In this document: positions 50,516 through 63,234 of the stretch, piece by piece | Layout of the letters: each line of letters opens with the position of its first letter | Position numbering within the stretch: the stretch's first letter is position 1 | Assembly: GCA_015139955.1 (NCBI GenBank) | Contig: CP043991.1 | Span: 182,368 to 246,367 of the forward strand | Direction: 5' to 3' | Length of the DNA: 64,000 bases | DNA from: Candidatus Stammera capleta | GTDB lineage: Bacteria > Pseudomonadota > Gammaproteobacteria > Enterobacterales > Enterobacteriaceae | Position numbers and translations under genes: made by a program | Notes under the pieces: generated by a model | The model's database searches: none | What the model saw: only the letters and a program-made list of their open reading frames with translations | What the model was told of the DNA's origin: nothing

Positions 50516-51256
50516 ATGATAATTTTAATAAACATGGAATTTTATTTTAAATATTTAATAGTTAATCATATATATATTACTTACTTTTTAATTTTTCTAA
50601 TTTCTTTTTTAGAATCTTTAGCATTTTTAGGTTTTTTAATACCTAGTAGTATAGTAATGTCTTTAATAGGTTTTTTTATAGGTAAAAAAGATATTAGTTT
50701 TTATTACTCGTATAGTTTAATAGTTTTAGGTTGTAATTTAGGTGATATAGTTTCTTATTATATGGGTATTTATTATAAAGAATATTTATATTTTTTTCGT
50801 AAAAAAATTTCTAATTATGTAAATATTTTTGAATATATATTTAAATATTTTAAAAAGAATTCTTATTTTTTAATAATTTTTGGTAAGTTTACTGGTCCTA
50901 TTAAATCTTTTTTCTTTTTTATTTCTGGTATGTTAGGTATACCGATTAGTAAAATTATTTTTCCGAATTTTTTAAGTACTTTATTATGAGCTTTCTTTTT
51001 TCTTGTACCTGGTATGTTATCAGGTGTAGCATTAATATTACCTAATAGTTTTGATTTTAAAGTAAATTTATTTAGTTTTATATTTTTATTTATTATTAGT
51101 ATCTATATATTTTGTAAATGATTTAATATATATAAAAACTTTTCTAGATTTTTTTATATTGTTTTTATGTTTTTATGTATAAAACATTTACTAATTTTAA
51201 TTAATAGTAAAATGTTTTATTTATTTATTAAATTAATATATAGAATTTTTATTTAA
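50516..51256 (+). CDS. yabI: DedA-family inner-membrane protein (YabI-like)
   Basis: 246 aa (E. coli YabI 254), continuous through UGA at 50987-50989 and later. FLESLAFLGFLIPSSIVMSL, then GCNLGDIVSYYMG, and GKFTGPIKSFFFFISGMLGIP followed by LVPGMLSGVALILP match YabI in order. The usual GRF-x-GP-x-R has Lys at both basic positions. Four or more membrane spans. Some DedA proteins flip undecaprenyl phosphate across the inner membrane; whether YabI does is not settled. A second ATG at 50534 could be the start. Confidence 0.85.
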
Positions 51257-51264
51257 ATTTTTTA

Positions 51265-54081
51265 TTAAATAAATTTTCTTTTTTCTCCTTTACCAACTAT
51301 GTTTGTTATACATCTTTTACATATATTTGGATAATTTATATTATTATTAATTTTGTTTACATAATGTCAACATCTTTCACATTTTATACCAGTATTTTTA
51401 TTACATTTTATTTTAAAAAATTTTTTTTTATCTAAATTATTTTTTGATTTTATATTTAATTTTGATGTTAAGAAAAAAAATTTTAATTCTGATTTTATTT
51501 TTTTAATTTTATTAAAAAAATTTTTTTCTAAATACAATGTTATAGTAGTTTCTAAAGTAGATTTTATCTGTTTTTTATATTTTAGTATTTCTATTTTTTT
51601 ATTTAAATGATTTTTTATTCTTATAAGTTTTTCTCATATTTTAATATTTATATGATTATTTTTATGTATATAAGATAATTTTTTATATCAAGTTTCTTGA
51701 TATATTGAAAAAGGTTTTTTTCTAGGTAAATATTTTCATATTTCTTCTACTGTAAAAGATAGTATAGGTGTAATTCATTTAATAATTGTTTCTATTAATA
51801 TTCATAAAGTAGTTTGAGTACTTAAATAAGGTATAGTATTTTTTTTAATTGTATATTTACGATCTTTAATAACATCTAAATATATCGTACTTAAATATGA
51901 ATTAAAAAATTTTAATATTGTTTTTACTACTTTATAAAATTTAAATTTTTCATATAATTTAATTATTTTATGTTGTGTTTCTTTAGCTTTATGAATAATT
52001 CATTTATCTAAAAGTAGTCTTTTTTTTGATAATATATAATTTTTTTTAGGATTATATTCATCTAAATTTGATATTATAAATTTAATAATATTTCTTATTT
52101 TTCTATATTTTTCACTAATGCGTAAAATAATATCATTAGATATATGTATTTCTTTAGTAAATTTAGTTGATGCAACTCATAATCTTAATATATCTGCTCC
52201 ATAGTTATTTATTATTACTTGAGGATTTATATAATTTTTTAGTGATTTAGACATTTTTTTTCCTTTTTTATCTACTATAAATCCGTGAGTTAATATTTCT
52301 TTATATGGAGCACATTTATTAATTGCAGTATTTATTATTAAAGAAGACATGAATCATCCTCTATATTGATCTGATCCTTCTATATATAAATCTATATGAT
52401 TTTTTTTTTTAAAAAATTTATTATTCATTACTGTATAACATGTTGCACCAGAATCAAATCATACATCTAATACATCTAGTACTTTAGAATATTTTTTTTT
52501 ATTTACTCCTAATTTTTCAGGTTTAATGTCTAATCAATAATTAGGTCCATATTTTTTTATTTTAGAAGATATAATATCCATTAATTTTAATGTTTTTGGA
52601 TGTATTTTTTTATTTTTTTTATTTATAAATATTGGTATTGGTGTTCCTCAATTACGTTGTCTTGATATACACCAATCTGGTCGATTAACTATCATATTTT
52701 TTATTTTTTTATATCCCCATATAGGATTTCATTTTACTTTTTTGATAGATTTTAATATATTTTTTTTAAATTTATTATTTAAATTTATAAATCATTGAGG
52801 AGTAGTTCTAAAAATTATTGGTTTTTTATGTCTTCAGCAGAAAGGATATTTATGTATAATTTCTTCTTGAAATATAACTTTTTTTTTTTTGATTAATTTT
52901 GCTATAATTTTTTTTTCAGCTTGATTTAATTTATATTTTTGAATGTTTTTAATATATGGATATTTTATATATTTACTATTATCTTTAATTACATTTAATC
53001 CTTTAATATTATTTTTTTTAGATAAATAAAAGTCTTCTTCTCCATGTTCAGATGCTATGTGTACTATACCTGTTCCAGTATTAGGAAGAATTTTTTTATC
53101 AAAAATAATAGGTGTTTTAATTTTAGATATAGGATGTATAACAAAAAAATTTTTAAATTTTTTTCCTTGAATTTCTTTTATTGTTGTATATTTTTTTTGG
53201 ATTTTTTTTAAAAAAAAATGTTTTTGTTTTTTAGATATTATAAAAATATTTTTATGAGATTTAATTAAAGAATACCTAAAATTAGGATGTATAGATATAG
53301 CACAATTACCTGGTATAGTTCAAGGTGTAGTAGTTCATATAATAAAATTAATTTTTTTATTTATTATATTTTGATTTAAAATATTATTTTTTAATAAAAA
53401 TTTTTTAGGTGAATATAATTTAAAAATTAAATATATACTTTTAGATTTTTTATTTTTGTATTCTATTTCTGCTTCTGCAATTGAAGAATTACATTTTATA
53501 CATCAATTTGTAGGTTGTTTTTTTCTTTTTAAAAGTTTTAATTGAATAATTTTTTTTAATACTTTTATAGTATTTGAAATTGTTTTAAATTCCATTGTTT
53601 TATAACAATTTTTTCAATCTGCTATTATTCCTAATCTTATAAAATCTTTTTTTTGTTGTTTTATTTGTTTTAAAACATATTTTGTACATTTATGTTTAAA
53701 ATTTTTAATTTTATTAATAGATTTTTTTTTATTTTTATATTTTTTTTTAATTTCTAATTCTATTGGTAATCCATGACAATCCCATCCTGGTATGAATGGA
53801 GTATCTAAATTCATAAAATTTTTATATTTTAATATTATATCTTTTAGTATTTTATTAAAAGCATGTCCAATATGAATTTTTCCATTAGCATAAGGAGGTC
53901 CATCATGAATAATAAATTTTTTTTTATTTTTTTTTTTTTCTCTAATTTTTTTATACAAATTATTTTGTTTTCATTTATGTAATATTTTAGGTTCTTTTAT
54001 AATTAAATTTCCTTTCATAGGAAAATTTATTTTAGGTAAATTAATAGTTTTTTTATAATTTATTTTTTGATTATTTTTCAT
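51265..54081 (-). CDS. ileS: Isoleucyl-tRNA synthetase
   Basis: 938 aa, exactly E. coli length. HIGH motif at about residues 70-73 (GKIHIGHA), KMSKS in [11 protein letters not shown], editing domain with WTTTPWTIPGN, and the C-terminal zinc site CERCWHYV ... CKRC, ending GEKRKF. Many Trp are UGA, so only a 115-residue N-terminal piece is open under the standard code. It charges tRNA-Ile and edits Val. Lies convergent with the DedA gene (8 nt gap). In E. coli rpsT and ileS are also near one another; ribF between them is lost. Confidence 0.96.
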
Positions 54082-56179
<2,098 letters not shown>

Positions 56180-56220
56180 TAATCTAATATTTTATTGTTT
56201 ATTAGAGGGACATAATATAT

Positions 56221-57345
56221 ATGTCAGGTAAAAATTATTATGATATTTTAGGTGTTTCTAAAACAGCTGAAAATATTGATATTAAAAGAGCATATAAACG
56301 TTTAGCTATTAAATATCATCCTGATAGAAATAAAGGAGATAAAGTTTCTGAAGAAAAATTTAAAGAAATTAAAGAAGCTTATGAAATTTTAAGTGATAAT
56401 AAAAAACGTTCCATGTATGATCAATATGGTCATTCTGCTTTTACACAAAGCGGATATTCTCATGATAATGATTTTCATAATTCTTCTGATTTTGGTGATA
56501 TATTTGGAGATATTTTTGGTGATATTTTTAGTTCTAAAAAAAGTAAATCTTCTAATAAAAATTTAGATGTATTATATAGTGTAAATTTAAGTTTAGAAGA
56601 AGTAGCTAAAGGTATTTCAAAAAAAATTAAAGTTTATATAATACAAAAATGTAGTATTTGTAAAGGTAGTGGTTGTAAACCTGGTACACAACGAAAATTA
56701 TGTAGTACATGTAGAGGAACAGGTAATTTAAAAACTAGTCAAGGTTTTTTTACTATACAACAAACTTGTCCTTCTTGTAAAGGTGAACGTTATATAATAA
56801 ATGATATATGTTATATATGTAGAGGTAGTGGTACAGAAAAATCTTTTAAAAATATTTTTGTAAAAATACCTGCTGGCATTAATAATGGTGATCGTATTCG
56901 TTTAGTAGGTAAAGGTAATTATTCTGGAAATAGTCATTTTGGTGATTTATATATTGAAATTAAAATAAATAAACATCCTATTTTTGTTAGAGAAAAAAAT
57001 GATTTGTATTGTGAAGTACCAATAAATTTTTCTTTAGCTGCTTTAGGTGGTGAAATTAAAGTTCCTACTTTAGATGGTGGTATAAAATTAAATATACCTT
57101 CTGAAACTCAAACAGGTAAATTGTTTCGTATTAGAAATAAAGGGATTAAATTTATTAATAGTAATTATTATGGAGATTTATTATGCAGAGTTTTAGTTGA
57201 AACTCCTATTAATTTAAATAAATATCAAAGAAAATTATTGTATAATTTAGGACTTACTTTAATTGGAAGTGAAAATATAAATAATCCTAAGACAAAAAGT
57301 TTTTTTGATCGTGTAAAAAAATTTTTTGATAATTTAACGAATTAA
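56221..57345 (+). CDS. dnaJ: DnaJ (Hsp40) co-chaperone
   Basis: 374 aa (E. coli 376). J domain with HPD (KYHPDRNKGD), a reduced Gly/Phe region with the repeated GDIF units (residues about 91-102), four zinc-finger CxxCxGx(G) repeats (CSICKGSG, CSTCRGTG, CPSCKGER, CYICRGSG) and the C-terminal domain with LSLAALGGEIKVPTLDGG-type sequence. The third zinc repeat lacks the last Gly. Works with DnaK. The 3' end overlaps the convergent glyA by 12 nt. Confidence 0.97.
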   Translation: MSGKNYYDILGVSKTAENIDIKRAYKRLAIKYHPDRNKGDKVSEEKFKEIKEAYEILSDNKKRSMYDQYGHSAFTQSGYSHDNDFHNSSDFGDIFGDIFGDIFSSKKSKSSNKNLDVLYSVNLSLEEVAKGISKKIKVYIIQKCSICKGSGCKPGTQRKLCSTCRGTGNLKTSQGFFTIQQTCPSCKGERYIINDICYICRGSGTEKSFKNIFVKIPAGINNGDRIRLVGKGNYSGNSHFGDLYIEIKINKHPIFVREKNDLYCEVPINFSLAALGGEIKVPTLDGGIKLNIPSETQTGKLFRIRNKGIKFINSNYYGDLLCRVLVETPINLNKYQRKLLYNLGLTLIGSENINNPKTKSFFDRVKKFFDNLTN

Positions 57346-58575
57346 ATTATATATAGGAAATTGTTTACATATTTTTTTAATTTTTTTTTTGGCTTTTTTA
57401 ATTATTTTTTGATTATTTATATTGTTAAGTATATTACAAATAAGTTTTGTAATTATTTTAATTGTATTTTTTGTAATTTTTCTGTATGTTATACATGTTG
57501 TACCTATTCTTATACCAGATGTAATAAATGGTTTTTTATTATCATCTGGTATACAATTTTTATTTACTATTATATTAGCTGAATTAAGTTTTTTTTCAGC
57601 TTGTATACCAGTAATATTTTTATTAGTTAAATTTATTACAAATAAATGTGTATCTGTACCATTAGAAATAATTTTAAAATTATTTTTGATAAATTTTTTA
57701 CACATATATTGAGAATTTTTTATAATTTTTTTTTGATATATTATAAATTTTGGTTTTAATGCTTCTTTAAAAGATATTGCTTTTGCAGCTATTATATGCA
57801 TTAAAGGACCTCCTTGTATACCTGGAAATACAGATGAATTTATCTTTTTATATAATTCAATATTATTTCCTCGTGCTAATATCATTCCACCTCTAGGTCC
57901 ACAAAGAGTTTTATGTGTAGTAGTAGTTACTACATCTGCATATTTTAATGGATTAGGATATATTTTAGCAGCTACTAGACCAGCTATATGTGCCATATCT
58001 ATTAATAAATAACTATTATATAAATTAGCTATATACTTAAATTTTTTTCAGCTACATATTCTAGAATATGAAGAAAATCCAGCTATTATTAATTTTGGTC
58101 TATATTTTTTACATAAATATTCTATTTTATTATAGTCTATTTTTTCTTTTTTATTTAAATAATAAAATTTAGAATTATATATTTTACCTGAAATATTTAT
58201 TTTTGATCCATGAGTTAAGTGTCCTCCATGATTTAATTTTAAACCTAATATGGTATTTCCTGGTTGTAAAATTGCATTATAAATAGCTAAATTTGCTTGT
58301 GATCCTGAATGAGGTTGTACATTAACATAATCTGCTTGGAATAATTTTTTTGCTCTTTTTATAGCAATACTTTCTATTTTATCAATATATTTACATCCTC
58401 CGTAGTATCTATTTTTAGAATATCCTTCAGCATATTTATTAGTTAGTATTGAACCTTGAGCTTTTATTACGTTAATACTAGCATAACTTTCTGAAGCTAT
58501 TAAATTTAAACTTGATTCTTGTCTTTTTTTTTCTAGTTTTATTAATTTAAAAATTTTATCTATTTTGTTTTCCAT
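57334..58575 (-). CDS. glyA: Serine hydroxymethyltransferase
   Basis: 413 aa (E. coli 417), continuous through a few UGA=Trp in the 57997-58047 stretch. [33 protein letters not shown] and the PLP lysine K222 in [14 protein letters not shown] are intact. It makes glycine and one-carbon units (methylene-THF) from serine, supplying formyl groups for Fmt. The start overlaps speB by 20 nt and the end overlaps dnaJ. Confidence 0.97.
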
Positions 58576-59497
58576 TTTTTTTGTTTTTATAAGCTTGTAA
58601 ATATATTAAATCTAATATTATATTAGATGCTGTTAATGAAGTGATTCCTGATTTATCGTATATAGGACTAACTTCTACTATATCAAATCCTATAATGTTA
58701 ATTTTAGTAAGTTTTCTAATAATGTTTAATATTTTATGTATTGTTATACCCCCTATTACTGGAGTACCTGTACCTGGAGTATAGGAAGGATCTATACAAT
58801 CTATATCAAAAGTTATGTATGTAGGTAAATTTTTAGTAACGTTTATTATTTTATTTATAATTTTTATAGTTGAATTATTATTTACTGTTTCTGCATTGAT
58901 GATGTTAATTTTATTTTTTTTTTCTATATATGTTCTTATTCCAATTTGTATAATATTTTTAGCTAAAACTAATTTTTCTTTTATTATTTGATATATTATA
59001 GAACCATGATCGTATGGATTATTTTCATAATATATATCTGTATGTGCATCAAAATGTATTAGAGATATATTTTTATAAAATTTTTTATATGTTCTTAATA
59101 TTGGTAAAGTTATATAATGATCTCCTCCAATAAAAATTATATTTTTTTTTATTTCTAATAAATTTGTAACTATTTTAGTAATTTTTTTATTTAAATTTTT
59201 TATATTACCCGGTTTATATATTAAATCTCCTCCATCAATTATTTTAATATATTTTTTTAATAATATATTTCATGGTCATTTTTTTTTTTCTCAACATAAA
59301 TTTATTGATTCTTTTCTTATATCATTAGGAGCTAATTTACTACCTGGTTTTCCTGTACTACTAATTTCACATGGTATACCAATAATAATTGTATCAAATA
59401 CATCTTGAGAAGAATATTTTTTCTTTATTATTAAAGGAAATCTCATAAATCCAAATAAATTAGATATTAATGAAATGTCTTTTTGAATTATTTTCAT
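58556..59497 (-). CDS. speB: Agmatinase
   Basis: 313 aa (E. coli 306). Manganese-site motifs are all present: [18 protein letters not shown] and [19 protein letters not shown]=Trp after ESINLC. It hydrolyses agmatine to putrescine and urea, completing the pathway begun by SpeA, which lies 1 nt upstream. It overlaps glyA downstream. Order speA-speB facing away from metK is as in E. coli. Confidence 0.96.
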
Positions 59498-59498
59498 A

Positions 59499-61298
59499 TT
59501 ATTCTAAATAAGTTTTATATTTTAAAAATTTATTTAATTTATTGTATATTTTTTTATTTATATTTTTTTTTAAAAAAATGTTAATTTTATTTTTATTTAT
59601 TTGTGTATGTTTTAACATTTTTAAAATATTGTCATATTTATTAATAAAAAAACTTTTGCTTTTTTTTTTTTTTTTTATATATACTAATAATGTTTCTATT
59701 TTACCAAATAAATTATGTATATTACTAAGTATATTTTGATAAGCTCCTACCATAAAAAATATTATTTCAGGTAAATGTTTATTTTTATATTTTGGAATTG
59801 TTAATGTATTATTAATTATGTTTTTATTTATATATTTATTTATTTTACCATCTGAATCACATGTAATATCTAATATATGTATTTGTTGTGTTTTTTTATT
59901 ATTTAATCCCTTTATAGGAGATATAGGAAAAATTTGTTTTATACCTCAACTATCCGGTAAAGATTGAAATATAGAAAAATTTATATGTATTTTATTAGAT
60001 ATATATAAATTTATATTTTTATTTTTTTTTTTATTTTTTATTATTTTATTTTTTTTTATATATATTAATATATTACTATATATTTTTTCGATTAAAGATT
60101 TTTCAATTATATTTAATTTTATTGATTGATGATATTTTTTAATTTTTTTTAATTTTTTAAATATTTTTTTTTCATTTATATATATATTAGTTTTAATTTT
60201 ATTTCATAAATTTAAATATTTTATTATTTTTTGTTTTGAAATATAATTATTATTAATTAATTTATTAGATATATTTTGAATTTTATTATTTTCTACATTA
60301 GCTATATTAGTTACTAGTATAGTATGATGTGCTGTAATAAATCTCCCAGATTCAGTAAATATTTTAGGGGTAGGAACCTTATATTTTTTACATAATGAAA
60401 AAATTATTTTTGATATTTTAAATGTATATAAATCTAGATCATAGTTAATATAAGATTTTTTATTATAATAATTTACAGCTAAACCACCTCCAAAGTCTAA
60501 ATATTTAATTCTGATTTTAAATATTTTATATAAATCTATATATATTTTGATAAATTCTATAAAATTATTTTCTAAATATTTTATATTATTTATTTGTGAT
60601 CCTATATGACAATGTAATAAATTTAATTTATTAATTAACTTATTTCTTTTAAATATTTTTATACAACTTATTATTTGTGATGTATTTAAACCAAATTTAA
60701 ATTGAGATTTATTTTTTTTATTATCAAACTCCAAAGAATTTAGTTTTATTCTTATTCCAATATTTAAATTACTTTTTTTTATATATTTTATTATTAAAAA
60801 TATTTCTTGAATTTTTTCTATTACTAAAAATACTTTATGACCTATTTTAGCAGCTATTTTAGCTAAAAAAATATATTTTTTATCTTTATATCCATTACAT
60901 AATATTTTAATGTTTTTATGTGCATGTACTAAAATAGTCATTAATTCTGCTTTAGATCCTGATTCTAAACCTATTTTATATTTAGTATTTTTTAATATAT
61001 ATTTAATTATATATGCTTCTTGATTAACTTTGATAGGATAAATTAAATAGTATTTAGTATTTAAATTATTTAATTTTATATTTTTTTTGAATGAATTGTT
61101 AATTAATTTTATTCTATCTTTAATAATTTGAGGAAAAGATATTTTTAGAGGTAGTTTTTTTTTATTAATTATTTTTTTAAGTTCTAAATATTTTTTTTTT
61201 TTGTAATTTATACATATATTTATATTACCTTTTTTATTTATATAGAAATATTTTTCTTTATATTTTTTTTCTTTTTGTTTTTTTTTATTAATTTTCAT
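59499..61298 (-). CDS. speA: Biosynthetic arginine decarboxylase
   Basis: 599 aa (E. coli 658). PLP lysine K90 in YPIKVNQEA, HCHIGSQ, YLDFGGGLAV, TESGRFI and the catalytic Cys in DITCDSDGK are visible. Several UGA=Trp hide the middle (59754-60203). The shortfall is spread over N-terminus and linkers. A 17-A run in the coding strand (59660-59676) encodes poly-Lys. It makes agmatine from arginine. The gene is divergent from metK, as in E. coli. Confidence 0.95.
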
Positions 61299-61392
61299 TA
61301 TTTATTTTTAAATTTATGAAATTATTTTTCACAATTATTAATTGTTAATGTATACTTATTTAATCAATTGTATTGTTTATTTTAGATTATTT

Positions 61393-61398
61393 TATAAT
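61393..61398 (+). promoter_or_regulatory. Possible -10 box of metK
   Basis: A perfect TATAAT lies 38 nt before the metK ATG in the 138 nt divergent gap with speA. The best -35-like hexamer, TTGTAT at 61368-61373, gives a 19 nt spacer, so the pair is weak. A GGAG Shine-Dalgarno follows at about 61421. Nothing clear was found for speA in the other direction. Confidence 0.3.
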
Positions 61399-61436
61399 AA
61401 AATTATTTGTTTAATCTATTGGAGATTTAAAATATA

Positions 61437-62594
61437 ATGAATTTATATTATTTTACTTCTGAATCAGTTTCGGAAGGTCATCCAGATAAAATTGCTGATC
61501 AAATATCTGATGCTATTTTAGATTTTATTATTTCTAAAGATAAATTTGCTAAAGTTGCTTGTGAAACTTATATTAAAAATAATATTGTTATTGTTGGAGG
61601 AGAAATAAATACATCTATATCTTTAAGTATAGAAAGTATTGTAAGAAATACAATAAAAGATATAGGTTATATAAATCTAAATGATTTTTTTAATTTTAAT
61701 ACTTGTGTAATAATTAATATTATAAGTCAACAATCTTTAGATATATATAGAGGTATTAAAAAAGATAAATTTTCTAATCAGGGAGCTGGAGATCAAGGTA
61801 TAATGTTTGGTTATGCTACTAATGAGACTGATGTTTATATGCCAGCTCCTATTTTATATGCTCATGGTTTAGTAAAAAGACAATCTGAATTAAGAAAAAA
61901 TAGAGTTTTATCTTGGTTATGCCCTGATGCTAAAAGTCAAGTAACATTTATATATGATAATAATGTAATTATAGGTATAGATACAGTAGTTTTTTCTACA
62001 CAGCATTTAGATTATATTTCCTATAATGAATTACAAGAAGCAATAATGGAAGAAATTATATTTTATGTATTACCTAAAAAATGATTGAGTAAAAAAACTA
62101 AATATTTTATTAATCCTACAGGTAGATTTGTAGTAGGTGGACCTATTGGAGATTGTGGTTTAACAGGAAGAAAAATAATTGTTGATACTTATGGAGGTAT
62201 TTCTAGACATGGTGGTGGAGCTTTTTCTGGTAAAGATCCATCTAAAGTTGATAGATCTGGTGCATATATGGCTAGATATGTAGCTAAGAATATTGTTGCA
62301 GCTGGTTTAGCAGATAAATGTGAAATACAAATTTCTTATGCTATTGGTGTAGCATTACCTGTATCTATTATGATAAATACTTTTGGTACAGAAAAAGTTT
62401 TATTAAAAGATTTATTAAAGGCAGTAAATATTTTTTTTGATTTAAGACCTGGAAAAATTATAAAAAATTTAAATTTATTAAATCCTATATATTATAAAAC
62501 AGCATCTTATGGACATTTTGGACGAGAAGAATTTCCATGAGAAAAAATTGATAAAGTTAATTTTTTATTAGATTTTTTTAAAATTAAAAATTAA
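61437..62594 (+). CDS. metK: S-adenosylmethionine synthetase
   Basis: 385 aa (E. coli 384). [53 protein letters not shown] and [16 protein letters not shown] are conserved. The UGA at 62082-62084 (KKWLSKK) aligns with the E. coli EWLT Trp; without recoding the gene would be cut in two halves that would look like separate ORFs. SAM serves the rRNA/tRNA methyltransferases seen here (RsmA, RlmB, RlmN). The end overlaps tsaB by 4 nt. Confidence 0.97.
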
Positions 62595-63187
62595 TTTTTT
62601 ATAAAATGTATCATATATTTTGCTTCAGGATATATAACTTTGATATTTATTTTTTTTATTAAAAGATTTAGTATATTTTTTTTTGATTGTAATTTATTGG
62701 TGATTATTATTTTTTTAGTTTTATATATTTTTTTTATTACTTTATTTACAGGGATATTTATTTTGTATATTAAATTGTTATTTTTGATATAACATATATG
62801 AATATTTTTTATAGAGTTATATATTATGATATAATATTTTTTTATTTTTATATATTTTTTTGTTTCATAAATTTTTTGTTTTATAATATTAAAGATATTT
62901 ATTTTAATTAATTTTAAATTTTTATATCTTAAAGAAAATGTTTGTGCTATATTTAAAGATATATTTTTACTTATTATACTTCCTGGTCCGTTATTAATTA
63001 AAAAGTAGTTAATTTTATTTAAATTAATATTATTTTTTTTAATAGTTTTTTTTATTAGTAATAATATATCTTGATTATTATTTTTAATATTTATTTTTTT
63101 TTTAGTAAATATTTTTTTTTTATACTGTATAGCTACTGAACATAATTCAGTAGAAATATCTATAGATAAAATATTTTTATTTTTCAT
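62591..63187 (-). CDS. tsaB: TsaB, tRNA t6A-synthesis scaffold
   Basis: 198 aa (E. coli 231). ILSIDISTELCSVAI at the N-terminus and NNGPGSIISKNISLNIAQTFSL correspond to the TsaB (YeaZ) ASKHA-like core; the conserved GPGSFTG has become GPGSIIS. It is Lys/Asn/Ile-rich and shortened at the C-terminus. TsaB bridges TsaD and TsaE in making t6A37. TsaE is at 13088-13549. It is convergent with metK. Moderately diverged, so slightly less sure. Confidence 0.86.
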   Translation of the reverse strand: MKNKNILSIDISTELCSVAIQYKKKIFTKKKINIKNNNQDILLLIKKTIKKNNINLNKINYFLINNGPGSIISKNISLNIAQTFSLRYKNLKLIKINIFNIIKQKIYETKKYIKIKKYYIIIYNSIKNIHICYIKNNNLIYKINIPVNKVIKKIYKTKKIIITNKLQSKKNILNLLIKKINIKVIYPEAKYMIHFIKN

Positions 63188-63234
63188 AGTTATTTTATTA
63201 ATTTATAATAAAAATTTGTATTTTGTCAAATAAT

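Noticed and set aside
57361..57712. Two hydrophobic plus-strand ORFs opposite glyA
   Set aside because: They are antisense shadows of a well-conserved glyA frame; apparent membrane character comes from the T-rich strand.
59542..59739. Poly-Phe plus-strand ORF opposite speA
   Set aside because: Product of T-runs complementary to poly-Lys codons.
62085..62540. Second half of metK as a separate gene with a TTG start
   Set aside because: It is in frame with the first half and joined by UGA at a conserved Trp; the joined length equals E. coli MetK.
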